From: Paraburkholderia phenazinium
GTDB taxonomy: Bacteria; Pseudomonadota; Gammaproteobacteria; Burkholderiales; Burkholderiaceae
Length of the DNA stretch: 64,000 bases
Direction: 5' to 3'
Assembly: GCF_900142845.1 (NCBI RefSeq)
Contig: NZ_FSRU01000001.1
Location: forward strand, 1,240,001 to 1,304,000
In this document: piece by piece, positions 10,697-19,900 of the stretch
Numbering within the stretch: position 1 is the stretch's first letter
How the letters are laid out: each line of letters opens with the position of its first letter
The notes under the pieces: generated by a model
Database searches by the model: none
Told to the model about the DNA's origin: nothing
The model's input: the letters and a program-made list of their open reading frames with translations, nothing else
Made by a program: the position numbers and the translations under genes

Positions 10697-11428
10697 ATGA
10701 CAGAAAAGTCGCAACGTGCAGCTTCGCAGGTTCTGATTGCTGTTTCGGTCGTGGCCGCGCTCAGCGGTTGCACGATGACGCCGTGGGGCGAGAACTCATC
10801 CTCGTACAACGGCACCTCCGGGAGTTATCAGACCGGCAACGTGCCGACCGGGCAGGTGGCCGCAGGCTATTACCGCGTCAACCCCGGCGACACGCTGCCG
10901 GGCATCGCGGCCGCCTACGGCCAGCATCCCCAGGATCTGGCGCGCTGGAACGGTCTGCTGCCCAACGCGAGCGTGACGGTCGGCCAGGTGCTGCGGGTGG
11001 CGCCGCCGCCGGCCGGCGTGAGCCCGCCTGCTCCGGCAGGCGGCTCGGTCGCGCAGCAGGGCGCCTTGCTGTGGCCGCTGCGTGGACCGGTCCTCAAGTC
11101 CTTCATGCCGGGTAGCAGCAAGGGCATCGTGATTGGCGGCAGGATCGGCGATCCGGTCAAGGCCGCGGCCGCGGGACGTGTCGTGTATGCGGGCACCGGT
11201 ATCGAGGCCTATGGGCCGTTGATCATCATCAAGCACAGCGATTCGCTGATTACGGCGTATGGCCAGAACAGCACCTTGCTGGTCAAGGAGGGCGACGCCG
11301 TCACCCAGGGGCAGGTCATCGGCGAGGTGGGCGCGGACAGCCGGGGCGTCGGCTCGATCCAGTTCGAGGTGCGTCACGACGGCCATCCTGTCGATCCGCT
11401 GACGTGGCTACCCAGAACGGGCGGCTAA
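10697..11428 (+). CDS. NlpD-like lipoprotein: LysM plus degenerate M23 domain
   Basis: A 243-residue lipoprotein with a lipobox ending in Cys25 (AALSGC). A LysM domain follows (YYRVNPGDTLPGIA..LRVAP, about 54-98), then a C-terminal M23/LytM domain (about 125-240). The zinc ligands of active M23 peptidases are absent: the HxGxD position reads KGIVIGG and the HLHFEV position reads SIQFEV. Such degenerate LytM proteins (NlpD, EnvC) activate cell-wall amidases at division rather than cutting peptidoglycan. It is not next to rpoS, so it may be a paralogue of the housekeeping nlpD. Confidence 0.85.
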   Translation: MTEKSQRAASQVLIAVSVVAALSGCTMTPWGENSSSYNGTSGSYQTGNVPTGQVAAGYYRVNPGDTLPGIAAAYGQHPQDLARWNGLLPNASVTVGQVLRVAPPPAGVSPPAPAGGSVAQQGALLWPLRGPVLKSFMPGSSKGIVIGGRIGDPVKAAAAGRVVYAGTGIEAYGPLIIIKHSDSLITAYGQNSTLLVKEGDAVTQGQVIGEVGADSRGVGSIQFEVRHDGHPVDPLTWLPRTGG

Positions 11429-11591
11429 GTGTGACGATGTGACGGGACGGGTGTCGGGACGCGCGCTTTTTTCGCCTGGTTTGCAGCGCGGTCGTAATTG
11501 AATACACTCGTTGGTTCACGCGCCGCCACCCCACGCCGGGAGCGCGCGAAAGCGACCCCGGCCCAGGCGCTCTCACACACAGGAATGTCAG

Positions 11592-12599
11592 ATGATCGAT
11601 TTGCGCAGCGATACCGTCACCCGTCCGAGTCAGGCCATGCTGGCGGCCATGACCGCCGCCGAAGTCGGGGATGACGTCTGGGGCGACGACCCGACCGTGT
11701 TGCGCCTGCAAGCCACCGTCGCCGAGCGCGCGGGCAAGGAAGCGGGCCTGTTCTTCCCGAGCGGCACGCAAAGCAATCTGGCCGCGCTGATGGCGCATTG
11801 CGCGCGCGGCGACGAATACATCGTCGGCCAGGCGGCGCACACCTACAAATACGAAGGCGGCGGGGCCGCGGTGCTGGGCAGCATCCAGCCGCAGCCGATC
11901 GAGAATGCCGCCGACGGCTCGCTGCCGCTCGACAAGATCGCCGCCGCCATCAAACCTGTCGACGACCACTTCGCGCGCACGCGGCTGCTGGCGCTGGAGA
12001 ATACGATCGGCGGCAAGGTGCTGCTGGCGGGCTATGTGGCCGAGGCGGTCCAGCTCGCGCGTGAGCACAAGCTGGTCACGCACCTGGACGGCGCGCGCGT
12101 CTGCAATGCCGCGGTGGCGTCCGGCCAGCCGCTGGCCGCGCTGTGCGCACCGTTCGACTCCGTCTCCATCTGCTTTTCCAAGGGGCTGGGGACGCCGGTG
12201 GGGTCGGTGCTGGTCGGCAGCAAGGATCTGCTGCAGAGCGCGCATCGGTGGCGCAAGGTGCTGGGCGGCGGCATGCGCCAGGCCGGCGTGCTGGCGGCGG
12301 CCTGTATCTATGCGCTGGAGCACAACGTCGAGCGCCTCGCCGAGGATCACGCCAACGCCGCGCATCTGGCCGCGGGTCTGGCGCAGATCGATCAGGTCAA
12401 GGTGCTGTCGCAAGCCACCAATATGGTGTTCGCGCAATTTCCCTCGCAGCATTGCGTGCCGCTCGAAGCGTGGCTGAAAGAGCGCGGCATCCTCACGCAG
12501 ATGCTGTATGCCTCGCGTTTCGTCACGCATATGGACGTGTCGCGCGCGGACATCGACACGTTCCTCTCAGCGGTGAAGGGGTATTTCGCGGCGCATTGA
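11592..12599 (+). CDS. ltaE: Low-specificity L-threonine aldolase
   Basis: A 335-residue PLP enzyme that splits threonine or allo-threonine into glycine and acetaldehyde. It starts with the family hallmark MIDLRSDTVTRPS and carries the aldolase motifs GDDVWGDDPTV, the PLP aspartate region THLDGARVCNA and the Schiff-base lysine in CFSKGLGTPVGSV. The ATG at 11592 has AGGAATG just upstream. It is convergent with the MFS gene, with only eight bases between the stops. Confidence 0.92.
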   Translation: MIDLRSDTVTRPSQAMLAAMTAAEVGDDVWGDDPTVLRLQATVAERAGKEAGLFFPSGTQSNLAALMAHCARGDEYIVGQAAHTYKYEGGGAAVLGSIQPQPIENAADGSLPLDKIAAAIKPVDDHFARTRLLALENTIGGKVLLAGYVAEAVQLAREHKLVTHLDGARVCNAAVASGQPLAALCAPFDSVSICFSKGLGTPVGSVLVGSKDLLQSAHRWRKVLGGGMRQAGVLAAACIYALEHNVERLAEDHANAAHLAAGLAQIDQVKVLSQATNMVFAQFPSQHCVPLEAWLKERGILTQMLYASRFVTHMDVSRADIDTFLSAVKGYFAAH

Positions 12600-12607
12600 G
12601 GGGCGAG

Positions 12608-14029
12608 TCACTTCGCCGACGTCGGCGCACTCACCGCCGCGCGATGCGACGGTGCGAATAGCCGCAAGCCGCTGGCAATACTCGCGGCCCCTGCGAACAC
12701 CGCGCCGGCCGTTAGCGCCAGCGTCGGACCATGCCGGCCGGCAAGCCCGAAGCTCAGCGCCACCAGCGCCGCGCCCGTCGTCTGACCAATCAGGCGCGCG
12801 GTGGCGATAATGCCGCTCGCGCCGCCGCTACGCTCGGGCGGCGCGCTGGCCATCAACGCCTTCAGGTTCGGCGACTGGAAAAAGCCGAACCCCGCCCCGC
12901 AGACCGCCATCCGGATGCCGATGTCGAGCACGTGCGGATGCGCCGGCAATAGCGCGAGCGACGCCATGCCCGCGGACAGCACCGCCAGTCCGACTGCCCC
13001 CAGCAGACCGGGCGGATAGCGATCCGACAAGCGCCCGGCAAGGGGCGCGGCCAAGGCAACCACGACCGGCCATGGCGTCATCAGAAAGCCCGTCTCCACC
13101 TGGCTGCGATGCAGCACATCTTCGAAGTAGAACGGCAGCGAAACGAACGCGAGACCTTGTGCGGCGAACGAGCAGACGGCAGTCACCGCGGACAGCGCGA
13201 ACACCGGCAGCTTGAACAGGTCGACGGGGAGCATCGGCGACGGGTGTCCGGCTTCGCGCCGCATCAGCAGCAGCCCGAACACGACGGCCACCGCCGCCGC
13301 GCCCAGCACGTATTGGGTCGGCTCGCGCTGCGCCGCCTCGCCGAGCGCGAAGATCAGCGCTGCAAACGTGATCACGCTAAGCAGGGCGGCAACCCGGTCG
13401 AAATTGTGGCCGCCGCGCGTGGTATGGGGCAGCGCAGGCAGGGCGAACGCCAGCGCGACAATGCCCAGCGGGACGTTGACTGCGAACAGCCACGGCCAGG
13501 TGGCGAGCGACAGGATCAGCGAAGCCACCGTCGGGCCGACCGCGAACGACACCCCGACCACCAGCGCATTGAGCCCGAGGGCGCGCCCCAGCCGGTGCTG
13601 CGGATACAGGTAGCGGATCAGCGCGGCATTGACGCTCATGATCGCGCTGGCGCCCAGGCCCTGCAGCACCCGCGCCGCGGCCAGCAAGGGCAGCGTGCCG
13701 GAGAGCGAGCAGGCGAGCGAGGCCACCGTGAACACCGCAATCCCAGCAATGTAAATGCGCCGGTGGCCGACGATATCGCCAAGTGCCGCGAGCGGCAGCA
13801 AGGTCGCGACCATCGCCAGCTGGTAGGCGTTGATGATCCAGACCGACGCGGCGGGCGCCGCGTGCAGGTCGGCGGCGATGGCCGGCAACGCGGTATTGGC
13901 GATCGCGGTGTCGAGCGTGGCGAGCGCGACGGCCAGCATGATCGCCGCCATCGCGCGGCGGTTGCTGGCCGACATCGGGGCATCGCCTGGCGGCGCGTAG
14001 TCGGGGGAAAGCGGGGTCTTCGCGGACAC
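12608..14029 (-). CDS. MFS drug/solute exporter, DHA2 (QacA/SmvA-like)
   Basis: About 473 residues with some 14 hydrophobic segments. The N-terminal signature LDTAIANTALPAIAADL..WIINAYQLAMVATLLPLAALGDIVGHRR is that of the 14-TM proton-driven multidrug exporters (DHA2). The start is uncertain: the GTG at 14029 gives VSAKTPLSPDYAPP, while an ATG at 13975 gives MSASNRRAM close to the first TM. Neither has a strong ribosome site. The substrate is unknown and no regulator adjoins it. Confidence 0.85.
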   Translation of the reverse strand: MSAKTPLSPDYAPPGDAPMSASNRRAMAAIMLAVALATLDTAIANTALPAIAADLHAAPAASVWIINAYQLAMVATLLPLAALGDIVGHRRIYIAGIAVFTVASLACSLSGTLPLLAAARVLQGLGASAIMSVNAALIRYLYPQHRLGRALGLNALVVGVSFAVGPTVASLILSLATWPWLFAVNVPLGIVALAFALPALPHTTRGGHNFDRVAALLSVITFAALIFALGEAAQREPTQYVLGAAAVAVVFGLLLMRREAGHPSPMLPVDLFKLPVFALSAVTAVCSFAAQGLAFVSLPFYFEDVLHRSQVETGFLMTPWPVVVALAAPLAGRLSDRYPPGLLGAVGLAVLSAGMASLALLPAHPHVLDIGIRMAVCGAGFGFFQSPNLKALMASAPPERSGGASGIIATARLIGQTTGAALVALSFGLAGRHGPTLALTAGAVFAGAASIASGLRLFAPSHRAAVSAPTSAK

Positions 14030-14323
14030 GGGCTCGGCTCGTCGGATGGCGCGCGTCGTTCGGCGAAGCGGCTCGCGAGCGCCTCGCGGGATCGATGCAA
14101 TCGCGCGGATTAAAAGGATGAAGCGGATTTGAAAGGCTGCACGCGTGGCGTGCGTGGCCAATGGACAGGCCGCACGCTCGGGCACGCCGCGTTAAACAGA
14201 TTGTTACAGAGCCGGCGAAATTCTGCTGGCGGCCGGGCAGGGGCGTGGCACGGCTTCATAACGCAACTAACGGTCAAGCCCGGCCGCCGCCCCCGAACAC
14301 GGGTGCTCGCGGCAAAATCAACC

Positions 14324-14551
14324 TCAACTAAACGAAGCCAGCAAGATCGACAGCTTGCGAATATGCGCCTTGAATGCCTCCGTCGTCTCGCGCTCGTGTC
14401 CGGCGCTCAAATGCGGTGCTTCGGCCAGTTCGACCTGCTGCTGGAATTCGTCGGCGATCCGGCGGCGCGTCTCCGGCGGCAGGGCGCGAATCAGCGAGAC
14501 CAGCAGCAGTTCCTGGGCGTGGAACATTCCGAGCATGGATTGTGCGTTCAT
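14324..14551 (-). CDS. Small hypothetical protein (75 aa)
   Basis: A helical 75-residue protein beginning MNAQSMLGMFHAQELLLVSLIRALPPE. The ATG at 14551 has GGAGG five bases upstream, a strong ribosome site that supports a real gene. There is no signal peptide, no cysteines and no recognised domain. It is transcribed away from glgP across a 333-base gap. Confidence 0.65.
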   Translation of the reverse strand: MNAQSMLGMFHAQELLLVSLIRALPPETRRRIADEFQQQVELAEAPHLSAGHERETTEAFKAHIRKLSILLASFS

Positions 14552-14884
14552 CTCGACCTCCGTCGGAGCAGGATGAAGAGGGCGGGCGCGGCGTCGGCAT
14601 GCGCAGGGCAAGCGGTCGTCGAGCTGCCTTCTTCTTCCTCCATACTAGTGCAGGCAAGCGGGCTGATTGAGGCGCGCCTGCACCGTATCTGTGCTTGACG
14701 TGCATGGTGCGGGCGTTGACCCACCGCGCGAGGCACGCTGCGCGCGGCGCCGTGGGCCGAGCGTCCCGGTGACGGAGAGCCGGAAATGTCCTACTCTGCA
14801 TATTTACCCGCCTGACCGGCACGCGCCTCCCGTCCGTCAACTGTGCGGTTCGCGTGTACTGTGTCGCACTTACCGGAGGCTTCA
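14552..14884. other. Divergent intergenic region upstream of glgP
   Basis: 333 bases between the small minus-strand gene and glgP. It should hold both promoters. I see no clear -35/-10 pair, palindrome or terminator in it. Confidence 0.3.
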
Positions 14885-17335
14885 ATGACAGCCGTGGATC
14901 TGGAGTTTGACCAGCTCAACAGCACTGTCGATGCGCTACGGCGCTCTATTTCCAATCGCATGATGTACGGTGTCGGTAAGGACGCCGTCACGGCCCGTCC
15001 GCATGACTGGCTGCACGCCGCGGCGCTCGCGGTACGCGACCGTCTGGTCGCACGCTGGATGAAGACCACGCGCCTGCAATACGAGCAGGACGTGAAGCGC
15101 GTGTACTACCTGTCGATGGAATTCCTGATCGGCCGCACCTTCACCAACGCCTTGCTGGCGCTCGGCATCTATGAGCCGATGCGCGAGGCGCTGGCGAGCC
15201 TCGGCGTCGATATGGAAGTCCTGACCGATATGGAGCCGGACGCCGCGCTCGGCAACGGCGGCCTGGGGCGTCTCGCCGCCTGCTTTCTCGATTCGATGGC
15301 CACGCTCGGCATTCCCGGTTTCGGCTATGGCATCCGCTACGAATACGGCATGTTCCGCCAGCAGATCGTCAACGGCGAGCAGGTGGAAGCGCCGGATTAC
15401 TGGCTGCGCGCCGGCAATCCCTGGGAGTTTCCGCGCTCCGAGATCCAGTATCTGGTCCACTTCGGCGGCCGCACGGTGCAGCGCGGCGAGCATGTCGAAT
15501 GGATCGACACCGAGCATGTCAACGCGATGGCCTACGACACGGTCATCCCCGGCTATGCGACCAGCGCCACCAACACGCTGCGCTTGTGGTCCGCACGGGC
15601 GAGCGAAGAGCTCGATCTGTCGGCGTTCAATCGCGGCGATTACCGCAGCGCCGTGGACGCGAAGACGATGTCGGAGAACGTCTCGCGCCTCTTGTACCCG
15701 GACGATTCCACGCCGGCGGGTCGCGAGCTGCGGCTGCGTCAGGAGTATTTCTTCGTTTCGGCGACCATGCAGGATCTGATCCGCCGCTATCAGCGCACCC
15801 ACAGCACGTTCGGCCGCTTTGCCGAGAAGGTGGCGGTGCATCTGAACGATACGCATCCGGTGCTGGCGATCCCCGAACTGATGCGCCTGCTGGTGGACGT
15901 GCATCACGTGCCGTGGGACAAGGCATGGCACCAGATCCAGCAGATGTTCTCGTACACCAATCACACGCTGATGCCCGAAGCGCTCGAGACGTGGGATGTC
16001 GAGACGCTCGCGCGCCTGTTGCCGCGTCACCTCGAGATCATCTTCGAGATCAACGCGCAGTTCCTCAAGCACGTCAGCGAACAGTCCGGCCACGACGCCG
16101 AAATGATCCGGCGCATTTCGCTCGTCGACGAATACGGCCAGCGCCGCGTGCGGATGGCCTATCTGGCGATCGTCGCGAGCCAGAAGGTCAACGGGGTGTC
16201 GAAGCTGCATTCGCAACTGATGACGCGCGATATCTTCGCGGACTTCGCGCGCATCTACCCTGAGCGCTTTACCAACGTGACCAACGGCATCACGCCGCGC
16301 CGCTGGCTGGCGCAGGCGAGTCCGTCGTTGTCGTCGCTGATCGACCAGCAGATCGGCACCCACTGGCGCCGCGATCTGTTCGAGCTGGAGAAGCTGCGCG
16401 ACCTGCGCAACGACAGCGGATTTGTCGACGCGTTTCGCGAAGCGAAGCGGCAGAACAAGCTGCGCCTCGCGCAGCGTCTTGCGCATCATACGAAGGTCTC
16501 GTTCGACCCCAACGCCTTGTTCGATCTGCAGGTAAAACGGATCCACGAATACAAGCGGCAACTGCTGAACGTGCTGCATGTGATCGTGCGCTACAACCAG
16601 ATCCGCGCGAATCCGGAACGCGACTGGGTGCCGCGCGTCGTGATGTTCGCGGGCAAGGCGGCCTCTGCTTACCGCATGGCGAAGACCATCATCAAGCTGA
16701 TCGGCGACGTCAGCGAAAAGGTCAATCACGACCCGCTGATCGGCGATCGCCTGAAGGTGGTGTTCGTGCCGAACTACGGCGTGAGCGTCGCGGAGCTGAT
16801 CATTCCGGCCGCCGACCTGTCCGAACAGATCTCGATGGCGGGCACCGAAGCGTCGGGCACCGGCAACATGAAACTGGCGCTCAACGGCGCGCTGACGATC
16901 GGCACGATGGACGGCGCCAACATCGAGATTTGCGATGCCGTGGGACGGGAGAATATCTTCATCTTCGGCCATACCGCCGACGAGGTGGACGGCTTGCGTG
17001 CAGCCGGCTACCGTCCGCGCCAGCTCTACGAAGAGAACCCTGAACTGCGCATGGCGCTCGACCAGATTCGCACAGGCTTTTTCTCACCCGACGATCCGCT
17101 GCGCTTCGCGGACATCTTCCATACGCTGGTCGACTGGGGCGATCACTACATGGTGCTGGCGGATTTCGCGGCGTTTGCCGAGGCGCAGAACGCGGTGGAT
17201 GAGCGTTTTCGCAATCCGCGTGCGTGGGCCGAAAGTGCGATCGAGAACGTGGCCGGCATGGGGCAGTTCTCGTCCGATCGCACGATCGGCGAATACGCCC
17301 GCAATATCTGGCACGTGAAGCCGCTCGATATGTGA
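14885..17335 (+). CDS. glgP: Glycogen/starch/maltodextrin phosphorylase
   Basis: An 816-residue GT35 enzyme that releases glucose 1-phosphate from glycogen or maltodextrin. Landmarks are [34 protein letters not shown] and the PLP signature [14 protein letters not shown], with the PLP lysine at about residue 663. The ATG at 14885 has GGAGG five bases upstream (14875-14879). No other glycogen genes lie in the window, so it stands alone here. Confidence 0.96.
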   Translation: MTAVDLEFDQLNSTVDALRRSISNRMMYGVGKDAVTARPHDWLHAAALAVRDRLVARWMKTTRLQYEQDVKRVYYLSMEFLIGRTFTNALLALGIYEPMREALASLGVDMEVLTDMEPDAALGNGGLGRLAACFLDSMATLGIPGFGYGIRYEYGMFRQQIVNGEQVEAPDYWLRAGNPWEFPRSEIQYLVHFGGRTVQRGEHVEWIDTEHVNAMAYDTVIPGYATSATNTLRLWSARASEELDLSAFNRGDYRSAVDAKTMSENVSRLLYPDDSTPAGRELRLRQEYFFVSATMQDLIRRYQRTHSTFGRFAEKVAVHLNDTHPVLAIPELMRLLVDVHHVPWDKAWHQIQQMFSYTNHTLMPEALETWDVETLARLLPRHLEIIFEINAQFLKHVSEQSGHDAEMIRRISLVDEYGQRRVRMAYLAIVASQKVNGVSKLHSQLMTRDIFADFARIYPERFTNVTNGITPRRWLAQASPSLSSLIDQQIGTHWRRDLFELEKLRDLRNDSGFVDAFREAKRQNKLRLAQRLAHHTKVSFDPNALFDLQVKRIHEYKRQLLNVLHVIVRYNQIRANPERDWVPRVVMFAGKAASAYRMAKTIIKLIGDVSEKVNHDPLIGDRLKVVFVPNYGVSVAELIIPAADLSEQISMAGTEASGTGNMKLALNGALTIGTMDGANIEICDAVGRENIFIFGHTADEVDGLRAAGYRPRQLYEENPELRMALDQIRTGFFSPDDPLRFADIFHTLVDWGDHYMVLADFAAFAEAQNAVDERFRNPRAWAESAIENVAGMGQFSSDRTIGEYARNIWHVKPLDM

Positions 17336-17370
17336 GGACGTCGAGGATATCGACGATGTCGACGATATAA

Positions 17371-17416
17371 AAACGCCGCCGGGCCGCATGGAGGAACATG
17401 CGGCCCGGCGGCGTTT
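17371..17416. terminator. Bidirectional terminator between glgP and the pepsin-like gene
   Basis: A perfect 19-pair inverted repeat (arms 17371-17389 and 17398-17416, with AAA/TTT at the base) around an eight-base loop. It sits between two convergent genes and can serve both. Confidence 0.9.
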
Positions 17417-17441
17417 CGCGCTTGCGGTGTCGCGCGCGGGA

Positions 17442-18521
17442 TTACGGCGCGAGCGTTTCCGACGTTGTGGCAGCGTGCAGCCCAAGCTGCCCGTGCGGGA
17501 AATCGAGCAGCACGTCGAGGTTCTGCATCGCCATCAGGCCGATCACGATGCGGTTCGCGCCGGGTTTCGACTTGGCGATCGTCACTTGCGCGCTTTCATA
17601 ACGATGCCCCCACGAGCCGACGCCGAGCGCGACGTTGTAGTTGCCTTGCGCGAGCACGTCGTTTTCGTCGCCGTCGCCGGTCCAGTTCGGCGCCTTGTCG
17701 GTTTCCACACGAATCATTTCAGTGCTGCCGGTGGAGAACACCACGGGCGCGCAGAAGCGCATCTTGTCGCCTACCTGGACGCAGCCCACCGGCCACTGCG
17801 CCGCGCCGTTCTGCGCCGCCGTCATCGGCACCAGCGTGAACTCGCGCGTGAGGCCCGTCGACGGACTCAGAATCACAAACGGCTTGCCGAAATTGGCATG
17901 TACCAGATAGCGCTGACCGATGTTGCCCGGCAGCGCGCGCAGCGGCTGCGTGCAGCAGTCGTCGTTCGGTTGCGCGGCGCCTGCGCCGACGATGCCCGAG
18001 AACGCCCAGCCGAATTCGCCGGTGTAGCCGTCCATGGCCAGGCAGTGTTTCTGGCTGCGCTGGCAGCGCACGTCGTTGACGGTCTGCGCGGTGACATCCA
18101 CCGGCTTCGTGCCGACCATGCTAAACGGCAGCTTGACCGACGGCCCCGACACCTGGGCGCCATTGGCGAACGTCAGCGAGGTGGCCGCGCCGGTGACGGG
18201 ATAGTTCACGCCCGGCAGCACCGACGACAGCACGCGCACGCCTTGCGTGCCGGTGTCGAACGCCATGTACACGGCTTTGCCGTCGAGTTGGACCGGCAGG
18301 CCGAGCCGCGCGTGACCTTCGTCGGCGCGTTCGACATGCAGCGGAATCAGCACGCCGTCATTGCCGCCGTTGATCAGCGAGGCGGCGGGGGCGGGCGGCG
18401 TGGGAACCGGAAAGGTGACGGCGCAGCCGCCGAGCGCCGCCGCGCCGACCAGCGCGGCGGTGGTGCAGGCGCTCAAACGGCCGCGCAGGAAACGAAGGCA
18501 ATATTGGGACAGCAGGAACAT
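17442..18521 (-). CDS. Lipoprotein with pepsin-like (A1-fold) architecture
   Basis: A 359-residue protein with a lipobox ending at Cys33 (AALGGC). The layout matches a two-lobe aspartic protease. Asp89 sits in FDTGT with a following VRVLSS. GWAFSGIVGAG resembles pepsin's FDGILGLG. A second-lobe motif FSTGST (263-266) follows, and the C-terminal RIVIGLMAMQNLDVLLDF mirrors pepsin's ILGDVFLRNYYVVFD. The second catalytic Asp is replaced by Ser263, so activity is doubtful. Six cysteines beyond the lipobox may pair. It may fall in the DUF3443-type family. An FNR-like box lies upstream. Confidence 0.65.
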   Translation of the reverse strand: MFLLSQYCLRFLRGRLSACTTAALVGAAALGGCAVTFPVPTPPAPAASLINGGNDGVLIPLHVERADEGHARLGLPVQLDGKAVYMAFDTGTQGVRVLSSVLPGVNYPVTGAATSLTFANGAQVSGPSVKLPFSMVGTKPVDVTAQTVNDVRCQRSQKHCLAMDGYTGEFGWAFSGIVGAGAAQPNDDCCTQPLRALPGNIGQRYLVHANFGKPFVILSPSTGLTREFTLVPMTAAQNGAAQWPVGCVQVGDKMRFCAPVVFSTGSTEMIRVETDKAPNWTGDGDENDVLAQGNYNVALGVGSWGHRYESAQVTIAKSKPGANRIVIGLMAMQNLDVLLDFPHGQLGLHAATTSETLAP

Positions 18522-18731
18522 AGGGCCACACTTTGCAAAAGAGCGTGTCCCTGACGAAGGCGGTGTAGCGTGAACTGCAAGGCGTGCCGCAGTGGCGACA
18601 ATCGCAAGGGCCGTCTGCCTTGTGGGCAGTGGAGCGGAGGCGCTTGCGAGGCCTGCGGGAGGGAACGCGGGATAAGAGAGCCGCAGACTGTACCTGCCTC
18701 GCTATACCGAATTGCAAATATGTGTAAATAC

Positions 18732-18745
18732 TTGATCTTGATCAA
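18732..18745 (-). promoter_or_regulatory. FNR/ANR-type box
   Basis: TTGATCTTGATCAA is an exact match to the FNR/ANR consensus TTGAT-N4-ATCAA. It lies about 210 bases upstream of the pepsin-like lipoprotein on its strand. A TATAGC -10-like hexamer sits 25 bases further downstream on the minus strand (near 18701-18706), close to the spacing of FNR-activated promoters. It also overlaps the stop codon of the next minus-strand ORF. Confidence 0.5.
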
Positions 18746-19089
18746 AGATTGCAGGCGAGATCGAGTGGGCGGCGGATCACGCTTTCCACTGCGCGGCCGA
18801 GGATCGCCCGGTCGAGTGCGCGCGCTAGCGCGCCGATCACTTCATCGAGGGTGCGGGAGATGACTTCGACGCGGAAGGTGATGCGCTCGTTGCGTTTGTC
18901 GATGGTGACGACGTAAAGCCGCAGATTTTTGCCTAGCGCTGCATGCAACGCGCGCCTGCCGGTAGCCGAGGAGGTGCCGGGTACGGTGACGTTGAGTGTG
19001 ACGAGGGGGACTCGGACGGGTGCCGAGGGCGCAAGCGAGCGCAAACCTCGGGGGACAACCGTGGCAGGCGTGGCGGTGGACTGTAACAT
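18742..19089 (-). CDS. Small hypothetical protein (115 aa)
   Basis: An arginine-rich N-terminus is followed by a plausible alpha/beta stretch (LVTLNVTVPGTSSATGRRALHAALGKNLRLYVVTIDKRNERITFRVEVIS, written here only as a layout). The reading frame keeps GC-rich third positions throughout. No domain is recognised, no signal peptide is clear, and the ribosome site before the ATG at 19089 is weak. This may be a real small gene. An alternative is that only the C-terminal half is coding. Confidence 0.45.
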   Translation of the reverse strand: MLQSTATPATVVPRGLRSLAPSAPVRVPLVTLNVTVPGTSSATGRRALHAALGKNLRLYVVTIDKRNERITFRVEVISRTLDEVIGALARALDRAILGRAVESVIRRPLDLACNL

Positions 19090-19250
19090 CGTGATGCGCC
19101 GCTACGGAGTGGGGCGGCGTGTTGTGGAGACGAGTCCACTGTATCCGCGCGAGTCTCAAGCGAGTGCAAAAGCTCGCGGCGTTCAGGTTAATTTTGTGTT
19201 AACGCCGAAGCCGCGAGCGGCGTGGTTCTTTGGCCCGCAAGCTGGCTGGA

Positions 19251-19646
19251 TCAGGCTTTTGGCGCTGCAGCCGGAGCGCTTGCAATGGTATCGCGGACGG
19301 TTTGCGCCACCCGTTCGACAAACTCGAGGTCGATGCTCGACAGCGCTTCGCGCTCGCCGCTGCTGGTTTCGACGATCAGGCGGTGCGTGACGTCCTGGGT
19401 GGACCACGTGAGCCAGCCCACCACCGCCAGCATGACGCCGCATACGATGCCGGCCGACGAGCGGAACACGCCGCCGACAATGGCACCCACCAGCCCGATC
19501 ACCGAGATGGCAATGGGCAGTACCTTGTTCTTCTGCACGGTGACGACGCGCACGTTGAGGATCTCGCGGAGCGGGAAGACCTGGCCGGCGGCGGAAAGCG
19601 CATTGCGCGTGACCGAGACGCCACGGTCGTTGAAAGGGGTTTCCAT
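19251..19646 (-). CDS. DUF6232 membrane protein
   Basis: A 131-residue protein with a basic N-terminal strand region (FNDRGVSVTRNAL, then FPLREILNVRVVTVQKN), two adjacent hydrophobic segments (about 49-84) and a soluble C-terminus. This is the DUF6232 layout, a family of unknown function. The ATG at 19646 is preferred; a TTG 24 bases upstream is possible. No clear ribosome site. Confidence 0.7.
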   Translation of the reverse strand: METPFNDRGVSVTRNALSAAGQVFPLREILNVRVVTVQKNKVLPIAISVIGLVGAIVGGVFRSSAGIVCGVMLAVVGWLTWSTQDVTHRLIVETSSGEREALSSIDLEFVERVAQTVRDTIASAPAAAPKA

Positions 19647-19900
19647 CGGGTTCAATGCAAGCGGTGGCAAAGGGCGCAGGGTACCAGAAGCGGCGCGGGA
19701 GCAGGAAGGGGTGGGGTGACGCAGAGTGGTTGTTTGTTGCGCAAGTTGTGAATACTCCCGGCGACTGTTGACAATAAGTCACTTCGATTCGCATGACGTG
19801 CGAAATGATACGCGATAGGCGTCTGGACTTTTTGCCGGGAAGTCCGATAATCAATTGCACGAATTGGGATCTGACGAAAGTTGTTCTCTTTGGAGGTTAA

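Noticed and set aside
13109..14113. 334-codon plus-strand frame antisense to the MFS exporter
   Set aside because: Hydrophilic Arg/Gln/His-rich shadow of membrane-spanning codons.
14936..16972. 678-codon open frame on the minus strand, antisense to glgP
   Set aside because: It is the mirror of a highly conserved phosphorylase. Its translation is Arg/His/Asp-rich with no domain; such frames are common in high-GC genes.
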